Shown here in pieces: positions 1 to 7,576 of a stretch of DNA of 34,446 bases. A program made the position numbers and the translations under genes. The notes below the pieces were generated by a model. The model made no database searches. It had not been told where the DNA came from and saw nothing but the letters and a program-made list of their open reading frames with translations. The DNA comes from Pseudomonadota bacterium (lineage in GTDB: Bacteria > Pseudomonadota > Alphaproteobacteria > Acetobacterales > Acetobacteraceae), in the NCBI GenBank assembly GCA_021841985.1, contig JAKCCP010000257.1:1-34446 (forward strand), read 5' to 3'. Numbering within the stretch: the stretch's first letter is position 1; each line of letters starts with the position of its first letter.

Positions 1-31
1 CCTCGGGCTTGATCCCTGCATCATAAGTCAT
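1..31 (-). CDS. 5' end of an unidentified gene, cut by the left edge
   Basis: Ten codons are visible on the minus strand, starting MTYDAGIKPE, with an ATG at 31-29. A GGAGG ribosome binding site lies about 8 bases upstream, and a candidate sigma70-type promoter and small palindrome lie further upstream. The gene follows corC in the same direction but is separated from it by 335 bases, so it probably has its own promoter. In many alphaproteobacteria lnt follows corC. These ten residues do not look like the hydrophobic start of Lnt, but they are too few to name the product. Confidence 0.55.
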   Translation of the reverse strand, partial: MTYDAGIKPE

Positions 32-47
32 TTCCAAACCTCCAGTC

Positions 48-64
48 GCGGTGAAATTTACCGC
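48..64. promoter_or_regulatory. Small palindrome, possible operator
   Basis: GCGGT-gaaattt-ACCGC is a 5-bp inverted repeat around an AT-rich centre. It overlaps the candidate -10 of the gene that starts at 31 on the minus strand. Overlap with a -10 is where a repressor would act. This is inferred from position and symmetry only. Confidence 0.25.
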
Positions 65-83
65 AGCCGGATGCCTCAGTTAA
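55..83 (-). promoter_or_regulatory. Candidate sigma70-type promoter for the left-edge gene
   Basis: On the minus strand TTAACT (83-78) and TAAATT (60-55) are separated by exactly 17 bases and lie 24 bases upstream of the ATG at 31. Each hexamer matches the consensus at four of six positions. The match is weak but the spacing is ideal. Confidence 0.3.
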
Positions 84-345
84 CCGTGCCGCACCCCACC
101 TCAGGGGGTCGCTATTGCACGCGATTTTACAGGCGGAGTCTGTCCAGCATCCCGAAAAAGGGAGCTGGAAGCCTCGGAAAGCCGAAAATTACCATGAATT
201 TCAGGCGCCAGGCGACCCAACGCCGTTCGCTCGACAGCTGCAGGGGCAAAATTGCGCTGTTCAGAGGTTCCTTAGGGTTCTGCCATGGACAAGCCGGGGC
301 TCCGCCTTTGCTGGGGTCTCAATCGCAAGACGGAGGTGAAATCCC

Positions 346-362
346 GGGCCTTTTCCTGGCCC
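346..362 (-). terminator. Hairpin just after corC, possible terminator
   Basis: GGGCC (346-350) and GGCCC (358-362) pair around a 7-base loop, five bases beyond the corC stop. No run of U follows on the minus strand, so it is not a classical intrinsic terminator. It could be an RNA 3'-end stabiliser or a Rho-assisted site. Confidence 0.25.
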
Positions 363-366
363 TCCC

Positions 367-1251
367 TCAAGCCGCTGCGCTCTCCTCGCGTGGCTCCGGA
401 CGGCGGGTGCGGAGCGAGCGGACACGCCTTGCGTCGGCGTCGACCACCAGGAACTCGATTCCCGAGGGGTGGCTGATCACCTCGCCGCGGGTGGGAACCC
501 GCCCGGCGAGGGTGAAAACCAACCCGCCGACCGTGTCGATATCGGCCGCTCGTTCGTCCTCGGTCAGCACCGGGCCGAGCGTTGCCTCGAAATCCTCGAC
601 CGGCAGGCGGGCGTCGATTTCGAGCGTGCCGTCGGGCCGCTCGACCAGCAGGGGTTTCTGTTCGTCGTCATGTTCATCGGCGATGTCGCCGACGATGGTT
701 TCGACCAGATCCTCGATGGTCACCAGCCCATCGATGCCGCCATATTCATCGACCACGAGCGCGAGGTGCATGCGCGCCTGGCGCATTTGCAGCAACAGAT
801 CGAGCACCGGGATTTGCGGCGCCACCAGCAGCGGGCGGCGGAGGATTTTTTCCAGGGAGAACGCCTCAGGCCGGTCCTGCGCGGCAAAGACGTCCTTGAT
901 ATGGACCATGCCGACCACATCATCGAGCTGCTCGCGATAGACCGGGTAGCGCGAATGACCCTCGCGGCGGATCACCGCGAGGGCCTCGGAAAACCCGAGA
1001 TCGACCGAGAGGGCAACGATATCGGCGCGCGGGATCATCACGTCGTCCGCCGTGGTGTCGCGCAGACGGAGCACATTGGCGATCAGCGCGCGCTCCTGGC
1101 GGTCGAGTTCGGGAGCGACGCCGGGCGTGGCCGGGGTCTGCGCCGCTTCTTCCACCAGCTCGGCGATCGAATCGCGAAGCGAATGCTCGATGCTACGCCG
1201 GCCGAGCAGCCCGCGCAGACGCAGCAGGAAGGGCGGCGGCATCGCCGTCAT
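367..1251 (-). CDS. corC: CorC/HlyC-family CBS-domain protein
   Basis: A protein of 294 residues with the layout of cytoplasmic CorC proteins: a short N-terminal segment, an MIPR-type motif near residue 71 opening a CBS pair (about 70-195), and a C-terminal CorC/HlyC domain (about 205-285). It lacks the N-terminal membrane domain of longer CNNM/HlyC relatives. CorC is linked to Mg/Co homeostasis and, in this gene order, to envelope functions; the exact reaction is not settled. I chose the ATG at 1251 because it forms an ATGA overlap with the ybeY stop, the junction style used across this window. A GTG at 1263 would add four residues. It is the last gene of the miaB-phoH-ybeY-corC run. Confidence 0.85.
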   Translation of the reverse strand: MTAMPPPFLLRLRGLLGRRSIEHSLRDSIAELVEEAAQTPATPGVAPELDRQERALIANVLRLRDTTADDVMIPRADIVALSVDLGFSEALAVIRREGHSRYPVYREQLDDVVGMVHIKDVFAAQDRPEAFSLEKILRRPLLVAPQIPVLDLLLQMRQARMHLALVVDEYGGIDGLVTIEDLVETIVGDIADEHDDEQKPLLVERPDGTLEIDARLPVEDFEATLGPVLTEDERAADIDTVGGLVFTLAGRVPTRGEVISHPSGIEFLVVDADARRVRSLRTRRPEPREESAAA

Positions 1252-1718
1252 GCCCGTCGCCACGGATTGGGTACGCCGAGACGGCGGAGAATGCGCGCCT
1301 CCGCCATTTCCATGCGCCGCGCCTCTCCGGGGTGGTGGTGATGAAGCCCGGCGAGATGCAGCGCGCCATGCACCACGAGATGCGCGAGATGCTGCCCCAG
1401 CGGGCGCGCCTCTGCCGCCGCTTCGCGCCGTACGACGCCGAGCGCGAGCACGATTTCCCCGGCCTGCCCTGGGCCGGTGGGAGGGAAACTCAGCACGTTG
1501 GTTGGCTTGTTGCGGCCGCGATGGCGCGCGTTCAGCCGTTTCACGACACGATCATCGGCGAGTACGACCGCCCCCGCCCCCCCTGCGGCACGCGCGGCGC
1601 GGCGCACCAGGGCTTCGGCGCGGGGCACCAAGCGCCGCCAGGCGGGTTCGGCGATAATGATCGGGATCCCCGCCGCAGCGGGGCTAGGAGGTCGATCGCT
1701 GGGCATGACGTTGGTCAT
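1248..1718 (-). CDS. ybeY: Endoribonuclease YbeY (rRNA maturation factor)
   Basis: A 156-residue protein, typical for YbeY, a zinc-dependent single-strand endoribonuclease involved in 16S rRNA 3'-end processing and ribosome quality control. The metal-binding motif is present near residues 117-127: HGALH followed by LAGLHH, where the usual form is HGxLHLxGYDH, so the Asp-His pair reads His-His here while the three zinc-ligand histidine positions are kept. A PTNVLSFP motif typical of the family lies near residue 72. The frame is open further upstream (to 1805), but the ATG at 1718 lies inside the phoH 3' end and gives a normal-length product; 1706 is an alternative. The gene overlaps phoH by 35 bases and corC by 4, implying translational coupling. 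Confidence 0.9.
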   Translation of the reverse strand: MTNVMPSDRPPSPAAAGIPIIIAEPAWRRLVPRAEALVRRAARAAGGAGAVVLADDRVVKRLNARHRGRNKPTNVLSFPPTGPGQAGEIVLALGVVRREAAAEARPLGQHLAHLVVHGALHLAGLHHHHPGEARRMEMAEARILRRLGVPNPWRRA

Positions 1719-2685
1719 AGGCCGCGACGATCCGCGCGACCAGCGGATGGCGCACCACATCGCCATGCGTAAAACGCGCGATGCCGATGCCCTCCACCCC
1801 CTCAAGGGTTTCCAGCGCGTCGAATAGGCCGGATTTCTGCCCCAGCGGCAGGTCGATCTGGGTCGGATCGCCGGTGATCACCATGCGTGTGCCTTCACCC
1901 ATGCGGGTGAGGAACATTTTCATCTGCACCGCCGTGGTGTTCTGCGCCTCGTCAAGAATGACGAAGGAGTGGGCGAGCGTGCGCCCGCGCATGAAGGCGA
2001 GCGGGGCGACCTCGATCTCCCCGCTCACCAGCCGCCGCGTCACCTGATCGGCGGGCATCATGTCGTGCAGCGCGTCATAGAGCGGGCGAAGATAGGGATC
2101 GACTTTTTCCTTCATGTCGCCGGGAAGAAATCCGAGTCTCTCGCCCGCCTCGACGGCGGGTCGCGAGAGCACGATGCGATCGACGCGCCCCGATTGCAAC
2201 ATGGCGACCGCTTGCGCCACGGCGAGATAGGTTTTTCCTGTCCCCGCCGGCCCGACGGCGAACACCGCCTCGGTATGGGCGAGCAATTCCATATAGCGCA
2301 TCTGCCCGGCGCTGCGCGGCCCGACCGCGCCGCGCCGGGTGCGGATAGCCGGAAGATCGGCGAGCGGCAGGCGCGGATCGGTCTCGGGGGCGGCGAGCCG
2401 GATCGCCGCATCGACCTCCGAGGCGCCCACCGTCTCGCCGCGTTCGAGGCGAAGATAGAGACCGTTGAGCGCGGTTTTGGCCATCTCCACCCGCTCTGGC
2501 ACGCCGCTGATCGCCACCCGATTGCCGCGACAGGAAAGCCGCACATTGAGACCCTGCTCCAGGCGCACCAGATGCCGGTCATGCTCCCCGAGCAACAGCG
2601 GGAGCAGCGCGTTGTCGGCGAAGTTGAGGGTGACGGCGCGATCGGCGACGCCGCGTGCGAGCGGCGAGACGGAAAGATGGCTCAA
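1684..2685 (-). CDS. phoH: PhoH-family ATPase
   Basis: A 333-residue P-loop protein of the PhoH/YbeZ family, a cytoplasmic ATPase with a predicted RNA-helicase-like role beside YbeY. Walker A is GPAGTGKT (145-152) and Walker B is ILDEAQNT (243-250). An N-terminal nucleic-acid-binding-like segment covers about 1-100. The likely start is a TTG at 2685 that shares bases with the miaB stop in a TTGA overlap; no in-frame ATG lies near it. A weak start coupled to the upstream stop would tie its translation to miaB. Family and neighbourhood are very clear; the biochemical role is still debated. Confidence 0.92.
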   Translation of the reverse strand: MSHLSVSPLARGVADRAVTLNFADNALLPLLLGEHDRHLVRLEQGLNVRLSCRGNRVAISGVPERVEMAKTALNGLYLRLERGETVGASEVDAAIRLAAPETDPRLPLADLPAIRTRRGAVGPRSAGQMRYMELLAHTEAVFAVGPAGTGKTYLAVAQAVAMLQSGRVDRIVLSRPAVEAGERLGFLPGDMKEKVDPYLRPLYDALHDMMPADQVTRRLVSGEIEVAPLAFMRGRTLAHSFVILDEAQNTTAVQMKMFLTRMGEGTRMVITGDPTQIDLPLGQKSGLFDALETLEGVEGIGIARFTHGDVVRHPLVARIVAAYDQRHAQRSTS

Positions 2686-4085
2686 GCCCTGGCGAACTCC
2701 TCTGGCGCGGGGTGCAGGCGGCCGGCGAGCGAATTCGCGCCGGCGGCGGTAATGACGACATCGACCTCGCGGCCGATCAGTGCGGCCGGGCCGTTTAGAT
2801 GGACCGGCTGAAAATAGGGGCTACGGCCGCCGATCTGGCCTTCATGCCGGCCGCGCCCGGTGATCAGCACCGGCAGGATGCGGCCGATGGTGGCGGCGTT
2901 GAAATCGCGCTGCTGCGTGCCGAGAGCCTCCTGCAAGGTCGCCAGCCGCGCCGCCTTCTCGGCCTCCGGCACCTGGTTCGGTGCCGTGGCGGCAGGTGTG
3001 CCGGGGCGGGGGGAGTATTTGAAGCTGAACGCCTGGGCAAAGCCCGTGGCGCGGATCAGCGCCAGGGTCGCGGCGAAATCCGCCGCACTCTCGCCGGGGT
3101 AGCCGACGATGAAATCCGACGACAGCGCGAGATCCCCGCGCGCCGCGCGCAACCGCTCGATCAGGCGTAGATAATCGGCCGCCCGGTGCCGCCGGTTCAT
3201 CGCCGCCAGAATCCGATCGGACCCCGATTGCACCGGCAAATGCAGGAATGGCGCCAGCGCCGGCACCCGCGCGTGGGCGGCGATGAGGTCATCCGTCATG
3301 TCCGAGGGGTGCGAGGTGGTGTAGCGGATGCGGGTCAGCGCGGGGATTTCGCCAAGGGCTGCGATCAGCCGCGCCAACCCCCAGACCCCGCCATCGACCC
3401 CTTCGCCATGCCAGGCGTTGACGTTCTGGCCGAGCAGCACGATCTCGCGGACGCCGCGCGCGACCAAGCGGCGCGCCTCGGCGAGGATGGAAACCGCCGG
3501 GCGGGAAACCTCGGCGCCCCTGGTATAGGGCACAACGCAGAAGCTGCAGAATTTGTCGCAGCCCTCCTGGACGGAGAGAAACGCCGAAACCCCGGCCGGT
3601 GACGCCGAGGCGGCCTCGGGGAGATGGTCGAACTTGCTCTCGGGCGGGAACTCGGTATCGATCACCGCGCCCCCTGCGCGCGCTGCCCGCGCCACCATTT
3701 CCGGCAGCCGATGATAGGTCTGCGGCCCGAGGACGATATCGACATAGGGTGCGCGGCGGAGGATTTCCTCGCCCTCGGCCTGCGCGACACAGCCGGCAAC
3801 CGCGAGAACCATCCGTCCGCCAGCCCTGGCGCGCGCCTCCTTGAGAGACCGCAGCCGACCGAGTTCGGAGAAAACTTTTTCGGTCGCGTGCTCGCGGATA
3901 TGGCAGGTGTTGAGAATGACCATGTCCGCGCCATCCGCCGCCGCGGCTGGCGCGTAGCCGAGCGGGGCCAGCACATCCGCCATGCGGGCGCTGTCATAGG
4001 CATTCATCTGACAGCCCCAGGTGATGACGTGCAAGCCCAGGCGTGGCCGCGCCGCTGGCGCGGAGACTGGGTTCAGGGTGCTCAT
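2682..4085 (-). CDS. miaB: tRNA-2-methylthio-N6-dimethylallyladenosine synthase MiaB
   Basis: A radical-SAM methylthiotransferase of 467 residues, the usual length, that adds a methylthio group to i6A37 of tRNAs reading U-starting codons. The N-terminal UPF0004 domain carries the three auxiliary-cluster cysteines (C25 in WGCQMN, C61 in NTCH, C99 in AGCV). The radical-SAM CxxxCxxC motif is C176-C180-C183 in CDKFCSFC, and a C-terminal TRAM-like domain ends the protein. The open frame extends upstream to 4241, but the ATG at 4085 has a strong GGAGG/AAGGA ribosome binding site and the family-like N-terminus. It is first in the miaB-phoH-ybeY-corC run. Confidence 0.95.
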   Translation of the reverse strand: MSTLNPVSAPAARPRLGLHVITWGCQMNAYDSARMADVLAPLGYAPAAAADGADMVILNTCHIREHATEKVFSELGRLRSLKEARARAGGRMVLAVAGCVAQAEGEEILRRAPYVDIVLGPQTYHRLPEMVARAARAGGAVIDTEFPPESKFDHLPEAASASPAGVSAFLSVQEGCDKFCSFCVVPYTRGAEVSRPAVSILAEARRLVARGVREIVLLGQNVNAWHGEGVDGGVWGLARLIAALGEIPALTRIRYTTSHPSDMTDDLIAAHARVPALAPFLHLPVQSGSDRILAAMNRRHRAADYLRLIERLRAARGDLALSSDFIVGYPGESAADFAATLALIRATGFAQAFSFKYSPRPGTPAATAPNQVPEAEKAARLATLQEALGTQQRDFNAATIGRILPVLITGRGRHEGQIGGRSPYFQPVHLNGPAALIGREVDVVITAAGANSLAGRLHPAPEEFARA

Positions 4086-4291
4086 CGCAATCCTTCCTTC
4101 CTCCCCCATCCGGTGCGGGCCGGGCGGAGGAATGGGAGGAATGCCAGCCGCGGCTGAGCGGTCAAGCGCAAGGCCGCGTATCAACCCCTTTTTCCATGGA
4201 CCCATTCTGAGCCGAACCAACACGGCTCTGTCAAGCGACAACCGCGTGACGCTCGACCGTGACGGGTTGAGGCAAAGCCCCTGGCTCTGCC
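4086..4291. other. Gap between binding-protein gene and miaB
   Basis: About 206 bases hold most of the stop-codon hairpin on the right and the miaB leader with its possible RBS hairpin on the left. I could not place a convincing miaB promoter, and no gene is supported here. Confidence 0.4.
4098..4141 (-). promoter_or_regulatory. Possible RBS-sequestering hairpin in the miaB leader
   Basis: On the minus strand TTCCTCCC (4141-4134) is a perfect 8-bp complement of GGGAGGAA (4105-4098), part of the purine-rich Shine-Dalgarno region just upstream of the miaB ATG. A second TTCCTCC-like copy lies at 4132-4126. Pairing would hide part of the ribosome binding site. This is inferred from base pairing only. 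Confidence 0.25.
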
Positions 4292-4300
4292 CTAACCCGT
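4262..4300 (-). terminator. Strong hairpin on the stop codon of the binding-protein gene
   Basis: The 39 bases form nested inverted repeats: ACGGGTT/AACCCGT outside, GGCA/TGCC and AGCC/GGCT inside, around a 3-base loop. The TAG of the binding-protein gene (4294-4292) sits in the outer arm. No U tract follows on the minus strand, so it may be a Rho-assisted terminator or 3'-end stabiliser separating this gene from miaB about 200 bases downstream. Confidence 0.45.
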
Positions 4301-5425
4301 GGCGGCGAACTCGATATGGCGGATAAAGGTCATGCGGCCCTTGTCGTTGCGCACCACATTATAACCGTGCAGACCGTCGCCATTGGCGTCGAAATTATAC
4401 GCGCCCTCGGCGCCGGCATAGCCATGGATGGCGAGGATGGCGGCGCGCACCTTGCCCGGATCGGTGGTGCCGGCGTCGTTGATGGCGTGCGCCAAAATAT
4501 GCATCCCGTCATAGGTCCAGCCGTTGTCCGGGCTGGCACCGCCATAGGCGCGACGATAGGCTTCGGCGAAGGCTTTTGCCGTGGGGCTCGCGTCCTCGTT
4601 GAAATCGGCGACGCCATAGGTGCCGAACAGCGCTGAGCCGGCGAGGTGCAGCGTCACTGGGGAGGCAATCGAGGGTGAGCCGACCCAGGGGATATTGAGG
4701 CCGAGCTGGCGCACCTGGCGGGCGAACACCGCCTGATCGGGCTCGAAGGTGAAGTAGCTGCCCATGATCTCGGCCCCTGCGCCGCGCACGGCGAGCACGA
4801 CGGGGGTGAAATCTGGCTGCTGGTTGGCGTAGCCCTGGGTCAAAACCGGGGTCACGCCAAGCCCGGCAAGGGAGGCAACGAGGGCCTTCATCCCGTTCGA
4901 GCCGAAGGCGTCGGTCGAATAGACCACCGCCCATTTGCGCTTTTTCAGCTCGTTTACCCCGAAATCGGCGATCACCCGGGCCGAGTAGAGATCGTTCGGG
5001 CGGCAGCGGAACAGCCAGGGGTTGCCGCTATGGGTGAGCGTCGGGTCGGTGCCGCCGAACATCACCGGGCGCGCGGTCCTGGCGATATCGGGGGCCATCG
5101 CCTGCATCTGGGTCGAGCGGATGGAGCCGATGAAGCCCACGCAGTCGCCGCGATTGGCAAGCCGGCTGAAGGCCAGCACGGCGCCAGGATTGGTCGTTTG
5201 GTCGTCCTCGACGACGAGTTCGAGCGGCCGACCGAGCACGCCACCTTTGGCGTTGACCTCGTCCATCGCCAGGCGCGCGCTATTGAGTTGGATGCGACCG
5301 GGCTCGGCGGCGGGGCCGGTGAGCGGGGAGACCATGCCGATCTTGAAGGTTTCGGCGGCCTGGAGCGAAGGGGCGGCGAGCAGGCTCGCGGCGCTCGCGA
5401 GCACGGCGCGGCGGGAGAGGCGCAT
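4292..5425 (-). CDS. ABC transporter substrate-binding protein, branched-chain amino acid type
   Basis: A 377-residue periplasmic binding protein of the LivJ/Peripla_BP_6 family. The N-terminus has an RR pair (SRRAVLA) and a hydrophobic stretch ending in Ala-rich residues near 23, a Tat-like or Sec signal peptide. Next comes the family's opening [11 protein letters not shown] and an [15 protein letters not shown] segment. In this family the protein delivers amino acids, amides or aromatic/short-chain acids to a LivHMGF transporter. No permease or ATPase of that type lies in the window, so it is an orphan here. It is divergent from the PEP mutase-like gene, with 103 bases between them, suggesting a shared substrate or regulation. 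The specific ligand is not deducible. Confidence 0.88.
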   Translation of the reverse strand: MRLSRRAVLASAASLLAAPSLQAAETFKIGMVSPLTGPAAEPGRIQLNSARLAMDEVNAKGGVLGRPLELVVEDDQTTNPGAVLAFSRLANRGDCVGFIGSIRSTQMQAMAPDIARTARPVMFGGTDPTLTHSGNPWLFRCRPNDLYSARVIADFGVNELKKRKWAVVYSTDAFGSNGMKALVASLAGLGVTPVLTQGYANQQPDFTPVVLAVRGAGAEIMGSYFTFEPDQAVFARQVRQLGLNIPWVGSPSIASPVTLHLAGSALFGTYGVADFNEDASPTAKAFAEAYRRAYGGASPDNGWTYDGMHILAHAINDAGTTDPGKVRAAILAIHGYAGAEGAYNFDANGDGLHGYNVVRNDKGRMTFIRHIEFAATG

Positions 5426-5478
5426 GACGTTCTTCCTCCGATCGGTTTATTTTCGCCGAACATCTCACATGTGCCGTG

Positions 5479-5498
5479 CGATTGACAGCGGACAATCG
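5479..5498. promoter_or_regulatory. Inverted repeat in the divergent promoter region
   Basis: CGATTG-N8-CAATCG is a perfect 6-bp inverted repeat midway between the divergent binding-protein and PEP mutase-like genes. GACAATCG (5491-5498) also pairs with CGATTGTC at 5544-5551, inside the first codons of the plus-strand gene. A CACATGTG palindrome lies at 5466-5473. Together these suggest a regulator binding region; no regulator gene is adjacent. Confidence 0.35.
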
Positions 5499-5528
5499 TC
5501 GGGAGAGCCTCCAAACCGAGGAAACGCC

Positions 5529-6422
5529 ATGCCAGCCGATCGCCGATTGTCAGACCTGCTTGCCGCTCCGGGATTGCTTACCCTGCCCGGCGTCTATGAC
5601 GGGATTTCCGCGCGCCTCGCTGAATGCGCGGGCTTCTCCGCGCTCTACATGACCGGCTATGGTGTCACCGCCTCGGCGCTTGGCCTCCCCGATGCCGGTC
5701 TCGCGAGCGCCACCGACATGCTCGATCGCGTGCGCATGCTGGCGGAGACCGTCTCGCTGCCCTTTATCGCCGATGGCGATACCGGCTATGGCGGTCTCCT
5801 CAATGTCGACCGCACGGTGCGCCGCTACGCCGCCGCGGGCGCCAGCGGCATCCAGATCGAGGATCAGGAATTTCCCAAGAAATGCGGTCACACGCCGCGC
5901 CGGCGCATCGTGCCGATCCAGGAAGCCGAGCGCCGCGTCCGGGTCGCGGTGGCGGCGCGGCCGACGCGGGATTTTCTTATTGTCGCACGCACCGATGCGC
6001 TTGGTGTCGCCGGAATCGAGGAGGCGCTGCGCCGGGGCGAGCGGTTTCTCCATGCCGGGGCCGATATCCTGTTCATCGAGAGCCCCGAGAGGCTTGAAGA
6101 TTTGCGCCGTATCGGCGCCACCTTCCGCGGCGCAAATCTTCTCGCCAATCTCGTCGAGGGCGGCCGCACGCCGCTGCTCGCACCGAGCGAACTCAGCGCC
6201 CTCGGCTTCAAGATAGCGCTCTATCCCGCAACCGGGTTTCTCGCCGCGGCCGAGGCGCTGGCGCGAGCCTATGGCGCACTCAAGGCATGCGGTGAGAGCA
6301 CAGGGCTTGCGCTTTATTCCTTTGACGCCATGAACCGGCTCATGGGATTTCCCCAAGTGTACGAATTCGAGCAGCACTGGGCATCCGAGCAGCACTGGGC
6401 CGAGAGGGAGGAAAAGCCATGA
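5529..6422 (+). CDS. Isocitrate lyase/PEP mutase-family C-C or C-P bond enzyme
   Basis: A 297-residue TIM-barrel protein of the PEP mutase/isocitrate lyase superfamily, the length of 2-methylisocitrate lyase and carboxyphosphonoenolpyruvate mutase-like proteins. Visible family features are GVYDGISA near 21, the Mg-site segment ADGDTGYG (81-88), ED at 111-112 and the lyase signature KKCGH (117-121), whose Cys is the catalytic residue in lyases. A lyase activity on a 2-hydroxy-dicarboxylate or tricarboxylate is therefore more likely than phosphonate chemistry; the substrate is unknown. The frame is open back to 5022, but the ATG at 5529 has GAGG eight bases upstream. The C-terminus carries a duplicated EQHWA motif. 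It overlaps the next gene by ATGA. Confidence 0.85.
   Translation: MPADRRLSDLLAAPGLLTLPGVYDGISARLAECAGFSALYMTGYGVTASALGLPDAGLASATDMLDRVRMLAETVSLPFIADGDTGYGGLLNVDRTVRRYAAAGASGIQIEDQEFPKKCGHTPRRRIVPIQEAERRVRVAVAARPTRDFLIVARTDALGVAGIEEALRRGERFLHAGADILFIESPERLEDLRRIGATFRGANLLANLVEGGRTPLLAPSELSALGFKIALYPATGFLAAAEALARAYGALKACGESTGLALYSFDAMNRLMGFPQVYEFEQHWASEQHWAEREEKP
6369..6404 (+). repeat. 18-bp tandem duplication in the lyase-like gene
   Basis: Two 18-bp units (6369-6386, 6387-6404) share their first 14 bases and encode EQHWAS then EQHWAE near the C-terminus. The frame is kept. It looks like a recent slippage duplication. Confidence 0.8.
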
Positions 6423-7168
6423 ACGGAGATCGCATCGCGGTGGTGACGGGAGCGGGGAGCGGCGTCGGCCGGGCCGCTTCCCTGGCGCTCGTCGAGGCGG
6501 GCTGGCGCGTCGTGCTCGTTGGGCGCCGGCGCGCGGCGCTCGAAGAGACCGCGCGGCGCGCCGCTGTCGGCAAGACGGTGGTGATGCCCGCCGATGTCGC
6601 CGATCCCGCCCAGGTCACGGCGTTGTTCGCAGCGATCGAGCGGGAATGCGGCCGGCTCGATCTCCTCTTCAACAATGCCGGGGTGAGCGCGCCGGGCGTG
6701 CTGCTCGAAGACCTTGCTTTCGAGGACTGGCAGCGGGTGGTCACGATCAACCTCACCGGCTCGTTCCTCTGCGCCCAGGCGGCGTTTCGCGTGATGAAGG
6801 CGCAGACCCCGCGGGGTGGGCGCATCATCAATAACGGCTCGATCTCGGCGCATGCGCCCCGGCCCAATTCGGTGGCCTATACGGCGACCAAGCACGCCAT
6901 CACCGGCCTCACCAAATCGCTCTCGCTCGATGGCCGTAAATACGACATCGCCTGCGGCCAGATCGATATCGGCAACGCCGAGACCGAAATGGCCGCGCGG
7001 ATGAAAAACGGCGTGCCGCAGGCGGATGGCCGGATCGTTGCCGAACCGCTGATGGATGTCGCCAATGTCGGCCGCTCGATCGCCTTCATGGCGAGCCTCT
7101 CGCTCGAGGCGAATATCCAGTTTCTCACCGTAATGGCAACCAAGATGCCGTTTGTCGGGCGCGGCTGA
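6419..7168 (+). CDS. Short-chain dehydrogenase/reductase (SDR)
   Basis: A 249-residue classical SDR. The cofactor motif TGAGSGVG is at 10-17, NNAG at 85-88, a serine at about 141-143, and the catalytic Tyr154-x3-Lys158 in AYTATKH. It oxidises or reduces an alcohol/carbonyl using NAD(P); the arginine-rich turn after the second beta strand (GRRRAA) favours NADP(H), which is an inference. Its ATG overlaps the lyase-like gene's stop (ATGA), so the two are co-translated and probably act on the same substrate. Its TGA stop is the first triplet of the dispersed palindromic element that follows. Confidence 0.88.
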   Translation: MNGDRIAVVTGAGSGVGRAASLALVEAGWRVVLVGRRRAALEETARRAAVGKTVVMPADVADPAQVTALFAAIERECGRLDLLFNNAGVSAPGVLLEDLAFEDWQRVVTINLTGSFLCAQAAFRVMKAQTPRGGRIINNGSISAHAPRPNSVAYTATKHAITGLTKSLSLDGRKYDIACGQIDIGNAETEMAARMKNGVPQADGRIVAEPLMDVANVGRSIAFMASLSLEANIQFLTVMATKMPFVGRG

Positions 7169-7260
7169 GAGTTTGAAAAAGAATGTCCCGGCGCCCCGGA
7201 ATCGATCAGAAAAAATCAATTTTTCAGGGGCGGCCTTTTCAAGTTCGATTGATTTTCAGG
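7165..7260 (+). repeat. Dispersed palindromic element, copy 1
   Basis: The left arm CTGAGAGTTTGAAAAAG (7165-7181) is identical to 19661-19677 on the minus strand. The right arm (7235-7260) matches 19605-19579 with one indel and one substitution. The arms are mutually complementary (TTGAAAA/TTTTCAA). The interior differs from copy 2 but keeps pairing: CGCCCC with GGGGCG, and GAAAAA with TTTTTC around an ATCAA-type loop. The TGA of the upstream dehydrogenase lies in the left arm. It occupies the convergent gap before the acylphosphatase gene and resembles a REP- or MITE-like element; no transposase is nearby. Confidence 0.75.
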
Positions 7261-7306
7261 CGCCAAGGTAAGGGGCTCCACCCCCGGCCGTATTTCGGTG
7301 AGATAG

Positions 7307-7576
7307 CTAGCCGAGGCGGCGGAAGCCGGGGACGTCGGGTGGGGCCGCGAGGTCTTCGGCGATGCTATCGACGCGCGCGAGCAAGGGTCCGCGGCGGCAG
7401 GCGCGGAGCAGTTCCTCGACCGCCGCCGGATCACCCGCGACCAGCGCCTCGACCGCGCCCTCCGGGGTGTTGCGCACCCAGCCGGCAAGACCGAGCCGCG
7501 TCGCTTCCGCCACCATCCAGTCGCGATAGCCGACGCCATGGACGCGGCCCTCGATGATCAGCCGTTTGGCACTCAC
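7307..7576 (-). CDS. acyP: Acylphosphatase
   Basis: An 89-residue protein of standard acylphosphatase length, hydrolysing acyl phosphates such as carbamoyl or acetyl phosphate in the cytoplasm. The signature GRVHGVGYRDW (10-20) holds the phosphate-binding loop with the catalytic Arg, and WVRNTPEGAVE near 33-43 holds the catalytic Asn. The start at 7576 overlaps the stop of the ATP12 gene by four bases (ATGA). Gene end and domain are clear. Confidence 0.94.
   Translation of the reverse strand: MSAKRLIIEGRVHGVGYRDWMVAEATRLGLAGWVRNTPEGAVEALVAGDPAAVEELLRACRRGPLLARVDSIAEDLAAPPDVPGFRRLG

Larger units (their letters stand above)
32..366. other. Intergenic region of 335 bases
   Basis: This is the gap between the corC stop and the next codirectional gene. 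It holds the candidate promoter and palindrome near 48-83, a stem-loop at 143-169 (TCCAGC with GCTGGA plus an inner CCC/GGG around a GAAAAA loop), and a GGGCC/GGCCC hairpin at 346-362. Short open frames across it have no RBS and no recognisable product. I see no tRNA and no convincing 6S or SRP RNA signature. Confidence 0.5.

Noticed and set aside
199..210. Possible third copy of the dispersed palindromic element (12-base match to the right end of copy 1)
   Set aside because: Only TTTCAGGCGCCA matches; no left arm and no pairing stem is found nearby, so a chance match or remnant cannot be told apart.
469..1341. Long plus-strand open frame opposite corC
   Set aside because: In high-GC DNA the complementary strand of a gene often stays open. 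The corC product has clear domains; this frame has no RBS and no recognisable family.
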